Shown: positions 44,520 through 52,159 of the stretch, in pieces | How the letters are laid out: every line of letters begins with the position of its first letter | Position numbering within the stretch: the stretch's first letter is position 1 | NCBI GenBank assembly: GCA_903844645.1 | Contig: CAIMUP010000141.1 | Span: 1-64,000 of the forward strand | Direction: 5' to 3' | DNA length: 64,000 nt | Source: an uncultured Bacteroidota bacterium | GTDB lineage: Bacteria; Bacteroidota; Bacteroidia; AKYH767-A; JABDAW01 | Program-made: the position numbers and the translations under genes | The notes under the pieces: generated by a model | Told to the model about the DNA's origin: nothing | The model's database searches: none | The model's input: only the letters and a program-made list of their open reading frames with translations

Positions 44520-44810
44520 ATGACAGATTTAACGTACACTTCCGCCTTGCCTGACCGAAATTTTCAGGTAAATGTAACCAATCCCGCTGCAGTTCATCCA
44601 GCAAAAACCGAGGAAAACCATCGCGCCTTCAGTCCGCAAGAAATTGCTTTTGAAAAATCAGGAATGAGAACACTGTTAGTATGTTCTTTATTCGCTTTTA
44701 TGATTCTTTTTTCAGCAGCTTTCATGATGAACAATTTCTTTGCAATAAAACTTTTATCTTCCGAGGTAAGTTTAATCCTCGCCGCGATTTTTATTGTGAA
44801 GAAACTCTAA
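44520..44810 (+). CDS. Small membrane protein
   Basis: The 96-residue protein has a polar N-terminus (about 1-50) and two closely spaced hydrophobic segments (LLVCSLFAFMILFSAAFMM and SSEVSLILAAIFIV). I recognise no family. The start has a good promoter and an A-rich leader, which supports a real gene. Confidence 0.6.
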   Translation: MTDLTYTSALPDRNFQVNVTNPAAVHPAKTEENHRAFSPQEIAFEKSGMRTLLVCSLFAFMILFSAAFMMNNFFAIKLLSSEVSLILAAIFIVKKL

Positions 44811-44923
44811 GAAAAACACGGTCATCAGCCTCGGGGCATGGCGATATGGAAGCATTCAGATGCTCTATATCTTCATGCCCTTGTTTTTTTAATGCCGGAG
44901 ATTATGTTACACCGAATTTGTAT

Positions 44924-44931
44924 AACTTTGC
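44924..44931 (+). promoter_or_regulatory. TAACTTTG promoter of the 44950-ftsE pair
   Basis: It matches TAnnTTTG 18 bp before the ATG at 44950. Confidence 0.6.
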
Positions 44932-44949
44932 GGCATCAAAACGAAGGAA

Positions 44950-45156
44950 ATGTATATACTCAAAATAAAAGGCACCGCAAAAATACCAGACTATGTTCAG
45001 ATTCGCGATGAACGCTTTACTTTAATGGCATATTTCAGGGTGGACAGACCGGAAAAAGCATTGAAAAAATGCGGGCTTAGCGAGCAAGAAGCGGTTATAA
45101 AAGGAATCATTGAGAAATTACCATTTGGCAAAATGCAAAAATTAGAACTTAACTAA
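44950..45156 (+). CDS. Small conserved Bacteroidota protein upstream of ftsE
   Basis: The 68-residue protein reads MYILKIKGTAKIPDYVQIRD and later FRVDRPEKALKKCGLSE. To my knowledge short proteins with this pattern sit in front of ftsE in many Bacteroidota and have no proven function. The 11-bp spacing to ftsE and the shared promoter support cotranscription here. Confidence 0.8.
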   Translation: MYILKIKGTAKIPDYVQIRDERFTLMAYFRVDRPEKALKKCGLSEQEAVIKGIIEKLPFGKMQKLELN

Positions 45157-45167
45157 AACCTTATCTT

Positions 45168-45980
45168 ATGGCTAACTTAATTCATCTGGAAAAGGTAACG
45201 ATCTATCAATCCGGCAACAGCATTCTGGCAGATGTTTCTATCGAAATGGAACCCGGCGAATTTGTTTATCTGATAGGTAAAACAGGCAGCGGAAAAAGTA
45301 GTTTACTAAAGACTTTATATGCCGAACTTCCCATTGTGGAGGGCATCGGCGTGATAGCAAACTTCAATTTGAATACATTAAAAAGAAAAGAAGTCCCGAT
45401 GTTGAGAAGAAAGCTGGGAGTAGTCTTTCAAGACTTCCAATTACTCACCGACCGTAATGTTTATAACAACCTTTTGTTTGTATTAAAAGCCACCGGATGG
45501 AAAAATAAAACAGAGATAGATGCAAGAATTAAAGAAGCCTTCGACAAAGTCGGTATGTGGGAAAAAAGAAATAAGATGCCACACGAATTATCAGGCGGCG
45601 AACAACAAAAAGTAGCCATCGCCAGAGCATTGTTGAACCATCCCGAAATCATCCTTGCCGATGAACCGACAGGCAATCTCGACCCCGATATTTCCGATGA
45701 TATTATGCAACTGTTATTTGAAATCAGCAAAGCAGGCTGCGCCGTTTTGATGGCAACCCACAACTACCAATTGCTCGAGAAATACCCATCCCGAATCTTA
45801 AAATGCGAAGACCATAAAGTGATAGATTCTAAGATACAAAGCAATGCCGAACCCACCGAATCCGAAGCAATACTGGCGGCAGACCACGGTCCCGATCCGG
45901 TGATAGACCAAGATATTCTTCCGGCAAACGATTCCGAACCCCCAATGTCATCCGAAGAATATATTTTATCAAACGATTAA
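45168..45980 (+). CDS. ftsE: Cell-division ATP-binding protein FtsE
   Basis: The first ~220 residues are a standard FtsE: Walker A GKTGSGKSS, signature LSGGEQQKVAIARAL, Walker B IILADEPTGNLDPD and H-loop MATHNY. FtsE drives the FtsEX complex that activates septal peptidoglycan hydrolases. The last ~50 residues form an acidic, serine/proline-rich tail (NAEPTESEAILAADHGPDPV) beyond the usual length. ftsX is not adjacent. Hairpin H3 follows the stop codon. Confidence 0.92.
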   Translation: MANLIHLEKVTIYQSGNSILADVSIEMEPGEFVYLIGKTGSGKSSLLKTLYAELPIVEGIGVIANFNLNTLKRKEVPMLRRKLGVVFQDFQLLTDRNVYNNLLFVLKATGWKNKTEIDARIKEAFDKVGMWEKRNKMPHELSGGEQQKVAIARALLNHPEIILADEPTGNLDPDISDDIMQLLFEISKAGCAVLMATHNYQLLEKYPSRILKCEDHKVIDSKIQSNAEPTESEAILAADHGPDPVIDQDILPANDSEPPMSSEEYILSND

Positions 45981-45996
45981 GTCATTCCGCAATCAT

Positions 45997-46037
45997 CCTT
46001 TTATTGCAGCTCCCAAAAGGTCGCTATAAAAAAAAGG
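45997..46037 (+). repeat. Recurring 3'-end hairpin, copy H3
   Basis: CCTTTTAT, TGC, AGC, TC, CC, AAAA, GG, TC, GCT, then AT-rich AAAAAGG. It lies 16 bp after the ftsE stop in the sense direction and shares its layout with H1, including the inner TC/TC loop. Confidence 0.65.
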
Positions 46038-46097
46038 AATAGGAACGGGATTACAAATCCAAACCAGCGAGGAATTCATACCCTTTCTCGAAACAGT

Positions 46098-46307
46098 GAT
46101 GTTTTGGTAAAACTCGTTGATGTTTTAGTAAAACACGTATGAGTTTTCATCAAACACATACGAGTTTTCATCAAACACGTATGAGTTTTGGTCAAACACG
46201 TATGAGTTTTCATCAAACACGTACGAGTTTTAGTCAAACACATACGAGTTTGATGAAAACTCATACGTGTTTTACTAAAACATCAACGAGTTTTACCAAA
46301 ACATCAT
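46098..46307. repeat. Array k: ten 21-bp units with 58-bp perfect inverted arms
   Basis: Units such as TGAGTTTTCATCAAACACGT are in exact 21-bp step, many with GTTTT-3 nt-AAAAC palindromes. The segment 46098-46155 is the perfect reverse complement of 46248-46305 by direct reading, with 92 bp between. The remainder of this gap up to 46467 has no recognisable feature. Confidence 0.95.
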
Positions 46308-46467
46308 CGTTTCCAGGTTTTAGACCCCTTTTTACGTTGAAGAAAGGATGGGAAAGGGAGGAAGGAGCGCGTGATGACCCTGCAATTCAAGGATTCCAAC
46401 CCTCAAGAATTCGCAAAAGAAAGAAAAGGTGAACAGTAATGTCTTGGAATTTTGTAGTATTGCAGGC

Positions 46468-47031
46468 ATGAAAAGGAAAATAATGATGAGAAATATTGTT
46501 GCAATCTTTTTATTCATGTCATTAAGAGCAATGAGCCAGACTGAATTTAATGAAGAGTATTTCATATTTAAATCACCGAAAGAAATTCAAGCATCAAAAG
46601 AAGCCTTAAACTTGTATGACCCCATAAAAGGAATAATGATAAATCAGTATTATATTATGGCGCAACATTTTAGAAAGGAATCGGATTATGTTTATATTGA
46701 TATCTATGTTAAAGATTCCATTGAAGGTTATGACACAAGGTATGATAAAAATGATTTCTTAAATAAAAACAAGTTGATGAAAAATAATCCAAACAAGGAT
46801 GTTGAACAATCTAAGATTATTCTGAATGGAAATACTTGGACTATTAAATCTCATTCTTCAGTATTTGTTTCAACGACAAATTTTAATGATAAGAAGATAT
46901 TTTATGAATCAATTGCTGAATTTAAATTTGGCAAGAAAAGTATTTGCGTTTGTATGTTTGAGACAATAAAGAATAAGACTAACTTTAAATTGCTTAACTC
47001 TGTTCTAAAAAATATTAGCCTTAAATATTGA
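46468..47031 (+). CDS. Exported hypothetical protein
   Basis: The start at 46468 (MKRKIMMRNIVAIFLFMSLR) gives a signal peptide ending at RAMSQ; the track start adds 13 residues without support. The mature part (~165 residues) is alpha/beta with FKSPKEIQASKEALNLYDPI and LNGNTWTIKSHSSVF. Codon use is more AT-rich than in the neighbours, which may mean transfer. It lies between array k and hairpin H4. I recognise no family. Confidence 0.7.
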   Translation: MKRKIMMRNIVAIFLFMSLRAMSQTEFNEEYFIFKSPKEIQASKEALNLYDPIKGIMINQYYIMAQHFRKESDYVYIDIYVKDSIEGYDTRYDKNDFLNKNKLMKNNPNKDVEQSKIILNGNTWTIKSHSSVFVSTTNFNDKKIFYESIAEFKFGKKSICVCMFETIKNKTNFKLLNSVLKNISLKY

Positions 47032-47059
47032 ATAATTGTTTATGTAATATTTCTTTCAT

Positions 47060-47102
47060 CCTTTTATGATAGCATCCGCTCTGGCGGTGCTGCAATAAAA
47101 GG
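47060..47102 (-). repeat. Recurring 3'-end hairpin, copy H4
   Basis: Nearly identical to H2 and in the same orientation. It lies 22 bp after the lutB stop, in the sense direction of lutB. Confidence 0.75.
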
Positions 47103-47124
47103 ATGATGAATCACCCAAGACGCC

Positions 47125-48507
47125 TTATTTATCTATCTTAAACTTCTCCCGCCATTGCTCATTGAATGACTTGGCGGCAATCTTGGGCATCTCTCGTCCT
47201 TCGCCCCATTGCTTTTTAAAGAAGTTATTCAGCATAAAATTCTTTAGCGTCGCGCTCTTGTTCATCTTCTTTCTTTTGAGGATAGTGCCCTTCCAAAAGT
47301 TATAAGCCATGCGTTCTGCACTCGTGGACATACCTTGGTTCACGGCATCCCGACGGTTGTATAAAAGTTGCTTGTGAATATCAATTTTCACCGGACAAAC
47401 CTCCGTACATTTTCCACATAATGAGGATGCAAAACTCAAGTGTTTAAACTCCTTCATCCCCGCAAGATGTGGCTCGATAACAGAGCCGATAGGTCCGGTA
47501 TAAGGAACCCCGTAAGCATGCCCACCGATGGTTTGATAGATAGGGCAAGCATTCAAACAAGCTCCACAACGAATGCATGCAAGTGCCTGTCGTTGCTCGG
47601 TTTGTTCCAACAAATTACTTCTACCATTATCCAAAAGTATGACATACATTTCTTCAGGACCATCTGCTTCATCGCTTTGTTTCGGACCTGATAAGATGGA
47701 ATTATATACCGTAATATTCTGTCCCGTTCCATGCGTAGAAAGCAACGGGAAAAACAAATCCAGATCAGTAAGCGAAGGAATTATTTTCTCAATTCCCACT
47801 ACAACAATATGTATCTTCGGGAAAGCGAAACTCATAAAAGCATTGCCCTCATTCTCTGTGATAGCAACCGATCCGGTATCGGCTATCAGGAAATTAGCTC
47901 CTGTAATTCCGGCTTCGGCGGCAAGATATTTCTCACGAAGTTTAGTTCTCACGAATGCCATAACTTCGGATGGAGAAATCGTTTCAGGCAAGTCGAATTG
48001 TTCATTAAATAACTTCCCAACATCTTCCTTAGAAAGGTGCATGGCAGGTGTTACAATATGATAAGGAGGCTCCTTGCGAAGCTGCACAATGTACTCCCCA
48101 AGATCGGTTTCGCAAGGCTCGATACCGTTCTTTTCCAAGGCTTCATTGAGATGAATTTCTTCCGAAGTAATAGACTTTCCTTTCACCACTATCTTAGCAT
48201 TTGCTTTCTTCAGGATGCTCATGATTTCTTTCACTGCCTCTTCTGCATCCTGCGCCCAGACTACCTTTCCGCCACGCTTCACGAAATTGAATTCAAACTC
48301 GATCAAATATTTATCGAGGTTATCTATCGTCTTCCATTTGATATGTGCGGCACGTTCTTTTGCCAGTTCGAGGTTGGCATATTGCTTCTTTCCATCCACA
48401 ACTTTCTTGTCGTATTGCCCGATATTAAACAACAACTTTTTATGCAAAACCTTATCAACAGATTTCGCCTCTGCCTGATCCGAAAATATATCTTGTTTGC
48501 TTGCCAT
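47125..48507 (-). CDS. lutB: Lactate-utilisation iron-sulfur protein LutB
   Basis: The 460-residue protein has an N-terminal LUD domain (about 60-290; NFLIADTGSVAITENEGN). Two [4Fe-4S] motifs follow, CIRCGACLNACPIY and CGKCTEVCPVKIDI. LutB works with LutA and LutC to oxidise L-lactate; neither partner is adjacent. It starts 3 bp after the rpiB stop, so the two form an operon. Confidence 0.92.
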   Translation of the reverse strand: MASKQDIFSDQAEAKSVDKVLHKKLLFNIGQYDKKVVDGKKQYANLELAKERAAHIKWKTIDNLDKYLIEFEFNFVKRGGKVVWAQDAEEAVKEIMSILKKANAKIVVKGKSITSEEIHLNEALEKNGIEPCETDLGEYIVQLRKEPPYHIVTPAMHLSKEDVGKLFNEQFDLPETISPSEVMAFVRTKLREKYLAAEAGITGANFLIADTGSVAITENEGNAFMSFAFPKIHIVVVGIEKIIPSLTDLDLFFPLLSTHGTGQNITVYNSILSGPKQSDEADGPEEMYVILLDNGRSNLLEQTEQRQALACIRCGACLNACPIYQTIGGHAYGVPYTGPIGSVIEPHLAGMKEFKHLSFASSLCGKCTEVCPVKIDIHKQLLYNRRDAVNQGMSTSAERMAYNFWKGTILKRKKMNKSATLKNFMLNNFFKKQWGEGREMPKIAAKSFNEQWREKFKIDK

Positions 48508-48510
48508 ATC

Positions 48511-48960
48511 TTATTTTTCTATCTCAATTTTATTTACCCTCGTAGCATGTCTTCCCCCTTCAAACGTGGTATTCAGGAACACATCAACCATTTTATTTGC
48601 CTCTTCATTCGTAATAAAACGAGCAGGCAGGCAGATGATATTTGCATCATTATGTTGCCGACAAAGTTTCGCTACTTCTTCATTCCAACAAAGCGCAGCC
48701 CGCACCTTCCGATGGCGATTTGCAGAGATAGAAACTCCCACGCCAGAGCCACAAATCAACACGCCACGCACTTCCTGATTGTCCTCAATAAAAGTAGCGA
48801 GCGGATGCACATAATCGGGATAATCAACCGAAGCATCCGACTGCGTTCCGAAGTCCTGAACGAGGTATCCATTGCTCAAAAGATAATCCTTCAATTCCTC
48901 TTTTAATTGGTATCCGGCATGGTCGCAGCCGATGACGATTTTTGTTTTTATGAGTTCCAT
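48511..48960 (-). CDS. rpiB: Ribose-5-phosphate isomerase B
   Basis: The 149-residue protein has VIGCDHAGYQLKEEL, DFGTQ, ICGSGVGVSISANR and NIICLPARFI, the RpiB/LacA active-site segments. It interconverts ribose-5-P and ribulose-5-P in the pentose phosphate pathway. Cys in LICGSG is the catalytic base of the RpiB subclass. It is cotranscribed with lutB from the promoter at 48977. Confidence 0.95.
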   Translation of the reverse strand: MELIKTKIVIGCDHAGYQLKEELKDYLLSNGYLVQDFGTQSDASVDYPDYVHPLATFIEDNQEVRGVLICGSGVGVSISANRHRKVRAALCWNEEVAKLCRQHNDANIICLPARFITNEEANKMVDVFLNTTFEGGRHATRVNKIEIEK

Positions 48961-48976
48961 ATTTATTTTAAAGGTT

Positions 48977-48984
48977 CAAAATTA
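48977..48984 (-). promoter_or_regulatory. rpiB-lutB promoter TAATTTTG
   Basis: Minus-strand TAATTTTG matches TAnnTTTG about 17 bp before the ATG. It overlaps the stop region of the upstream membrane-protein gene. Confidence 0.6.
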
Positions 48985-49224
48985 TAAAAATTTCCTTAGA
49001 TTTTTTATCAATGAAAACAATGAAAAAACTGCCCAAGCACCCTCCAAAACAATGAAAGGTACATACTTTAGCATGACCGAAGCGAGACATGCAATCCCAG
49101 CCCCGATAAGGTTTAAGGAGATATAAAGCATGCCGTCAGTAGCGATTTTATTCATTAAATTAAGTAGAAAAGCGATTAATAAAATCGTTACCCCGATAAC
49201 CCCGACCAAATCTGTTGTTGTCAT
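48982..49224 (-). CDS. Small CBU_0592-type membrane protein
   Basis: The start at 49224 (MTTTDLVGVIGVTILLIAFL) gives an 80-residue protein with three hydrophobic segments. The pattern IGVTILLIAFLLN, YISLNLIGAGIACLASVML and FIVLEGAWAVFSLFSL matches the small CBU_0592-like membrane family of unknown role. The track's 16 extra N-terminal residues are unlikely. Confidence 0.8.
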   Translation of the reverse strand: MTTTDLVGVIGVTILLIAFLLNLMNKIATDGMLYISLNLIGAGIACLASVMLKYVPFIVLEGAWAVFSLFSLIKNLRKFL

Positions 49225-49387
49225 TTTTTTTAAGACTGCAATATTAATAAAGTTTTCTCTGGTTTTTGGCATTGGTTTTTAAATTACCTCCTCCTCCCAT
49301 CTTTAATTGCCTTAAAAAATGGTCTTGTAAACAAAGCAGGAGGAAAGCGGAAGCGTTTCGAGGGCTAAAAATATCACAAAAAATTCT

Positions 49388-49395
49388 TAAGTTTG
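49388..49395 (+). promoter_or_regulatory. TAAGTTTG promoter of the SIMPL gene
   Basis: It matches TAnnTTTG 43 bp before the ATG at 49439. Confidence 0.6.
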
Positions 49396-49438
49396 CCGTC
49401 AGAAATTTGAATATTGTAATTGTAATTAATAACAGGAA

Positions 49439-50167
49439 ATGAAAAATTCGACAAACACACTCATTCTCGCCGTTACCATTTTAATAACAGCCTTGGTGTT
49501 TTCAAACAGCTTCAAACATAGGCACGGCGCAGGAGATATTATCAATGTAACGGGCTTGGGCAAGTCGGATTTTATCTCTGATTTAATTGTTTGGCGAGGT
49601 TCTTTTACCCGAAAAAATATGGAATTAAAAAGTGCTTATAAAGAATTAAACGAGGATCGGGAGATTATTAAAAATTATTTGAAATCGAAAGGAGTTAATG
49701 AAAAAGAAATTGTGTTTTCGTCAGTAGGGATTGAGAAAAAATTTGATGAACGAACCGATCGAAATGAAGTAAAAACACGAGTCTTTGAGGGCTATGAATT
49801 AGAGCAAAATGTTCAGATAGAATGTGCCGATATTGATAAAATAGAAACTCTTTCGAGAGAGGTAACAGACCTGATAAACAAAGGGGTCGAGCTTACATCG
49901 CATACTCCAGAATATTTTTATACGAAACTCTCTGAATTGAAAATTGATATGATAGCATCCGCCTCTCGGGATGGGCATTTGCGAGCTGAAAAAATCGCAT
50001 TAAATTCAGGAGGGAAATTAGGGAAATTGCGTTATGCCAACATGGGCGTGTTTCAGATTACGGCACAAAATTCTTCAGAAGATTTTTCGTGGCAAGGCAC
50101 CAATAATACGGCATCAAAAATGAAAACTGCTACAATCACTATGAAGCTCCAATTTCAGATTGACTGA
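49439..50167 (+). CDS. SIMPL (DUF541) domain protein
   Basis: The 242-residue protein has a signal anchor (TLILAVTILITALVFS), then INVTGLGKSDFISDLIVWRG and YELEQNVQIECADIDKIE, the SIMPL/DUF541 order. Such periplasmic or secreted proteins form channel-like oligomers of unclear role. It stands alone between non-coding gaps, with a terminator 67 bp downstream. Confidence 0.9.
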   Translation: MKNSTNTLILAVTILITALVFSNSFKHRHGAGDIINVTGLGKSDFISDLIVWRGSFTRKNMELKSAYKELNEDREIIKNYLKSKGVNEKEIVFSSVGIEKKFDERTDRNEVKTRVFEGYELEQNVQIECADIDKIETLSREVTDLINKGVELTSHTPEYFYTKLSELKIDMIASASRDGHLRAEKIALNSGGKLGKLRYANMGVFQITAQNSSEDFSWQGTNNTASKMKTATITMKLQFQID

Positions 50168-50233
50168 TGTCGTTCCGTGGTAGATTTTATTCCCGTTTTT
50201 TCTCCGGAATGGTGAACTTATATAAAAAACAAA

Positions 50234-50260
50234 AACCCGCCAAATGAGAACGGGTTCTTG
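50234..50260 (+). terminator. Weak terminator hairpin after the SIMPL gene
   Basis: AACCCG pairs with CGGGTT, with A-run upstream but only CTTG downstream. Confidence 0.5.
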
Positions 50261-50262
50261 CA

Positions 50263-50596
50263 TTACAAATAAATAACACTATTACTACAAAACATTGCAA
50301 AACTACATCATAAATCCTTTGGCAAAACATGGACATGTTATTTTTTTTTAACGACAGATTGTTAATAACTTCATATAGTTTTTAATAGATTTTTCTCCGA
50401 TGATGTATCAAAATGTCGCTTTTAATCTTTTTATATCTCCCATAAATTATTCTTTATATGAGGTATCAAACAAAAATCATGGCAAATTTAAACGAGCAAA
50501 TTATCCATATTGATGATAGCATTTATGCCTTATCTGTCATCAGCCCACTTTCTTAATTAATCATCTTTTGCTGGATAAAAAGGCTCTTGATTTTTT
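50263..50596. other. Non-coding AT-rich gap; one doubtful 32-codon ORF
   Basis: An ORF at 50458-50556 reads MRYQTKIMANLNEQ and on to SVISPLS. It has no promoter I can point to and is listed only for completeness. I see nothing else here. Confidence 0.3.
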
Positions 50597-50701
50597 TTCG
50601 GGGCGACCGCCCCAAAGTTCGGGGCGGAGAGCAGAAAGTTTGGGGCAGAAAGCGGGAAGTTTGGGGCGGAGAGCATTACTTTTGGGGCGGGATGCGATTA
50701 G
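50597..50701. repeat. Array l: five 21-bp units
   Basis: The core is TTTGGGGCGGAGAGCAGAAAG less its last base, in exact 21-bp step. The first unit contains the hairpin GGGGC-GACC-GCCCC. It is GC-rich against an AT-rich flank. Confidence 0.92.
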
Positions 50702-50879
50702 TATAATTTGAAAGATTTTATCGGTTATTAAATCGCCAAAAACGAATCCAATTCAAACTACGAAAAGATTTATCAGGGAATAAAAACTTCGGAGGAGGGA
50801 GTTTTAAACCCTGCATTTTTGGTTATTTAAGTTTTTTTTATTAACATTGCACCCTCAAATAAATTAAATAATAAAGACA

Positions 50880-51398
50880 ATGAACAGAAAATTTACAATC
50901 ATTCTTCTTGCAATCTTCATCGCGATGAGGCTGCATGCACAGTCCGTAAGCCCCACCGTTATTGCCTCGGCAGGGAATTATTTCTCTAATTCTACTTTCT
51001 CCCTTTCGTGGACATTGGCGGAAATGACGATGGTCGAGACCTTCCATTCAGGTAGCAATTTCCTGACGCAAGGGTTTCAGCAACCGTTCTTATTGAACAC
51101 CGATGTTCCGGTCGTTCCGTCGCATCAGGTTAACAAATTTAATCTGTATCCGAATCCCTCGAACGGGCAGTTCTCGGTGAATTATCAACTCTCCGAACCT
51201 GGGCAATTGACGTTTAAGGTTTTTAATCTGTTGGGGCAACAGGTTTATGGCAAAACGATTTCGCAAGGTAATGGAATCAACCAAACCGATTTCAATCTTT
51301 CCGCCCTGCCCGAGAGTTTGTATTTTATGGAGACTACTTTTCAGGGGATCTCTGGCAAACAGAATTCGGTGAATCAAAAATTCAATATCATTAATTAA
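50880..51398 (+). CDS. Short secreted protein with T9SS type A sorting domain
   Basis: The 172-residue protein has a signal peptide (FTIILLAIFIAMRLHAQ). A short region with YFSNSTFSLSWTLAEMTMVE and FLTQGFQQP follows; it is often found alone before a sorting domain. The C-terminal ~85 residues (KFNLYPNPSNGQFSVNYQL and LPESLYFMETTF) form the T9SS signal. The likely role is a small surface protein; no enzyme motif is visible. Confidence 0.88.
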   Translation: MNRKFTIILLAIFIAMRLHAQSVSPTVIASAGNYFSNSTFSLSWTLAEMTMVETFHSGSNFLTQGFQQPFLLNTDVPVVPSHQVNKFNLYPNPSNGQFSVNYQLSEPGQLTFKVFNLLGQQVYGKTISQGNGINQTDFNLSALPESLYFMETTFQGISGKQNSVNQKFNIIN

Positions 51399-51418
51399 CA
51401 GAAATAAAGGGTTCAACA

Positions 51419-51451
51419 AAAAAGGCTGGTCATTGCGATCAGCCTTTTTTT
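51419..51451 (+). terminator. Intrinsic terminator of the 50880 gene
   Basis: AAAAAGGCTGGTC pairs with GATCAGCCTTTTT (one G.T) around ATTGC. Confidence 0.9.
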
Positions 51452-51726
51452 AGCGGGGTGAACCTCCGACTGGCAATCGCCCCTTCGCGATTTCTTGTCA
51501 GGTCGCTTGGACAAATCCTGATTAAGCCCTCTGTTTTTCGTTAGATCATCCGATTCCTCCCGATTCTTACGTTTTTTATAATTTAATATAATTTGATAAT
51601 AGCAAACTAAATGTATTTTATTTAGATGAATAGAGCTGTTATTATATTAATAATATGAATTAATATAATAAAAATGCGACAACTCTTCTTCGATCATAAT
51701 AATGAAAAATGTGTCGATCGTTCACT

Positions 51727-51764
51727 CGAACTCGGCAAAAAAAACATTTTTTTTGCCGAGTTCG
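51727..51764. repeat. 38-bp perfect palindrome (18-bp arms, 2-nt spacer)
   Basis: CGAACTCGGCAAAAAAAA and its exact reverse complement flank CA. It borders array m on the left and has the 2-nt spacer seen in units of arrays b, c, d and i. Confidence 0.9.
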
Positions 51765-51935
51765 GACTGGAAGTCTGCAAAAATCTCTTCCAGATTGCAG
51801 ATCATTTCCAAAACATCTGCAAAAATTGCTTCCGGATTGCAGATGTTTTCCAAAACATCTGCAAAAATCTTGTCCGGATTACCCATTTTCAGTTGGTGAT
51901 TGGCAAAAATCTCGACCGAAATCGAATGCCAAACT
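51765..51935. repeat. Array m: about four 42-bp units
   Basis: The anchor TCTGCAAAAATC recurs at 51774, 51816 and 51858, with a degenerate copy (TTGGCAAAAATC) at 51900: an exact 42-bp step. AAAACATCTGCA and TGCAGATGTTTT form inverted arms within adjacent units. The rest of 51454-52146 has no recognisable gene. Confidence 0.88.
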
Positions 51936-52146
51936 TCGGCATCAACCTTTTATTAGACCCCTTTCGTAATGAATAGCATCCTCAAAATCCTAAGTAGGGG
52001 GCTTACGTTATTCCTTTTTATCTATAGACTTCTTGCAGAATTCAGTCCCGAAGGGATAGTCGTTTGGTAGTAATAATTGGGTAATTAAGCAAGAGGTCTA
52101 TTAACGAACCCTCTGGCATTCTCCGAAAGATTTATCCCCATTTTTC

Positions 52147-52154
52147 TAAATTTG
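52147..52154 (+). promoter_or_regulatory. ispG promoter TAAATTTG, predicted leaderless
   Basis: It matches TAnnTTTG and is followed by CGCTT and the ATG at 52160. The start of transcription would fall on or next to the start codon. Confidence 0.6.
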
Positions 52155-52159
52155 CGCTT

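Noticed and set aside
48037-48906. 289-residue plus-strand ORF
   Set aside because: It is antisense to lutB and rpiB.
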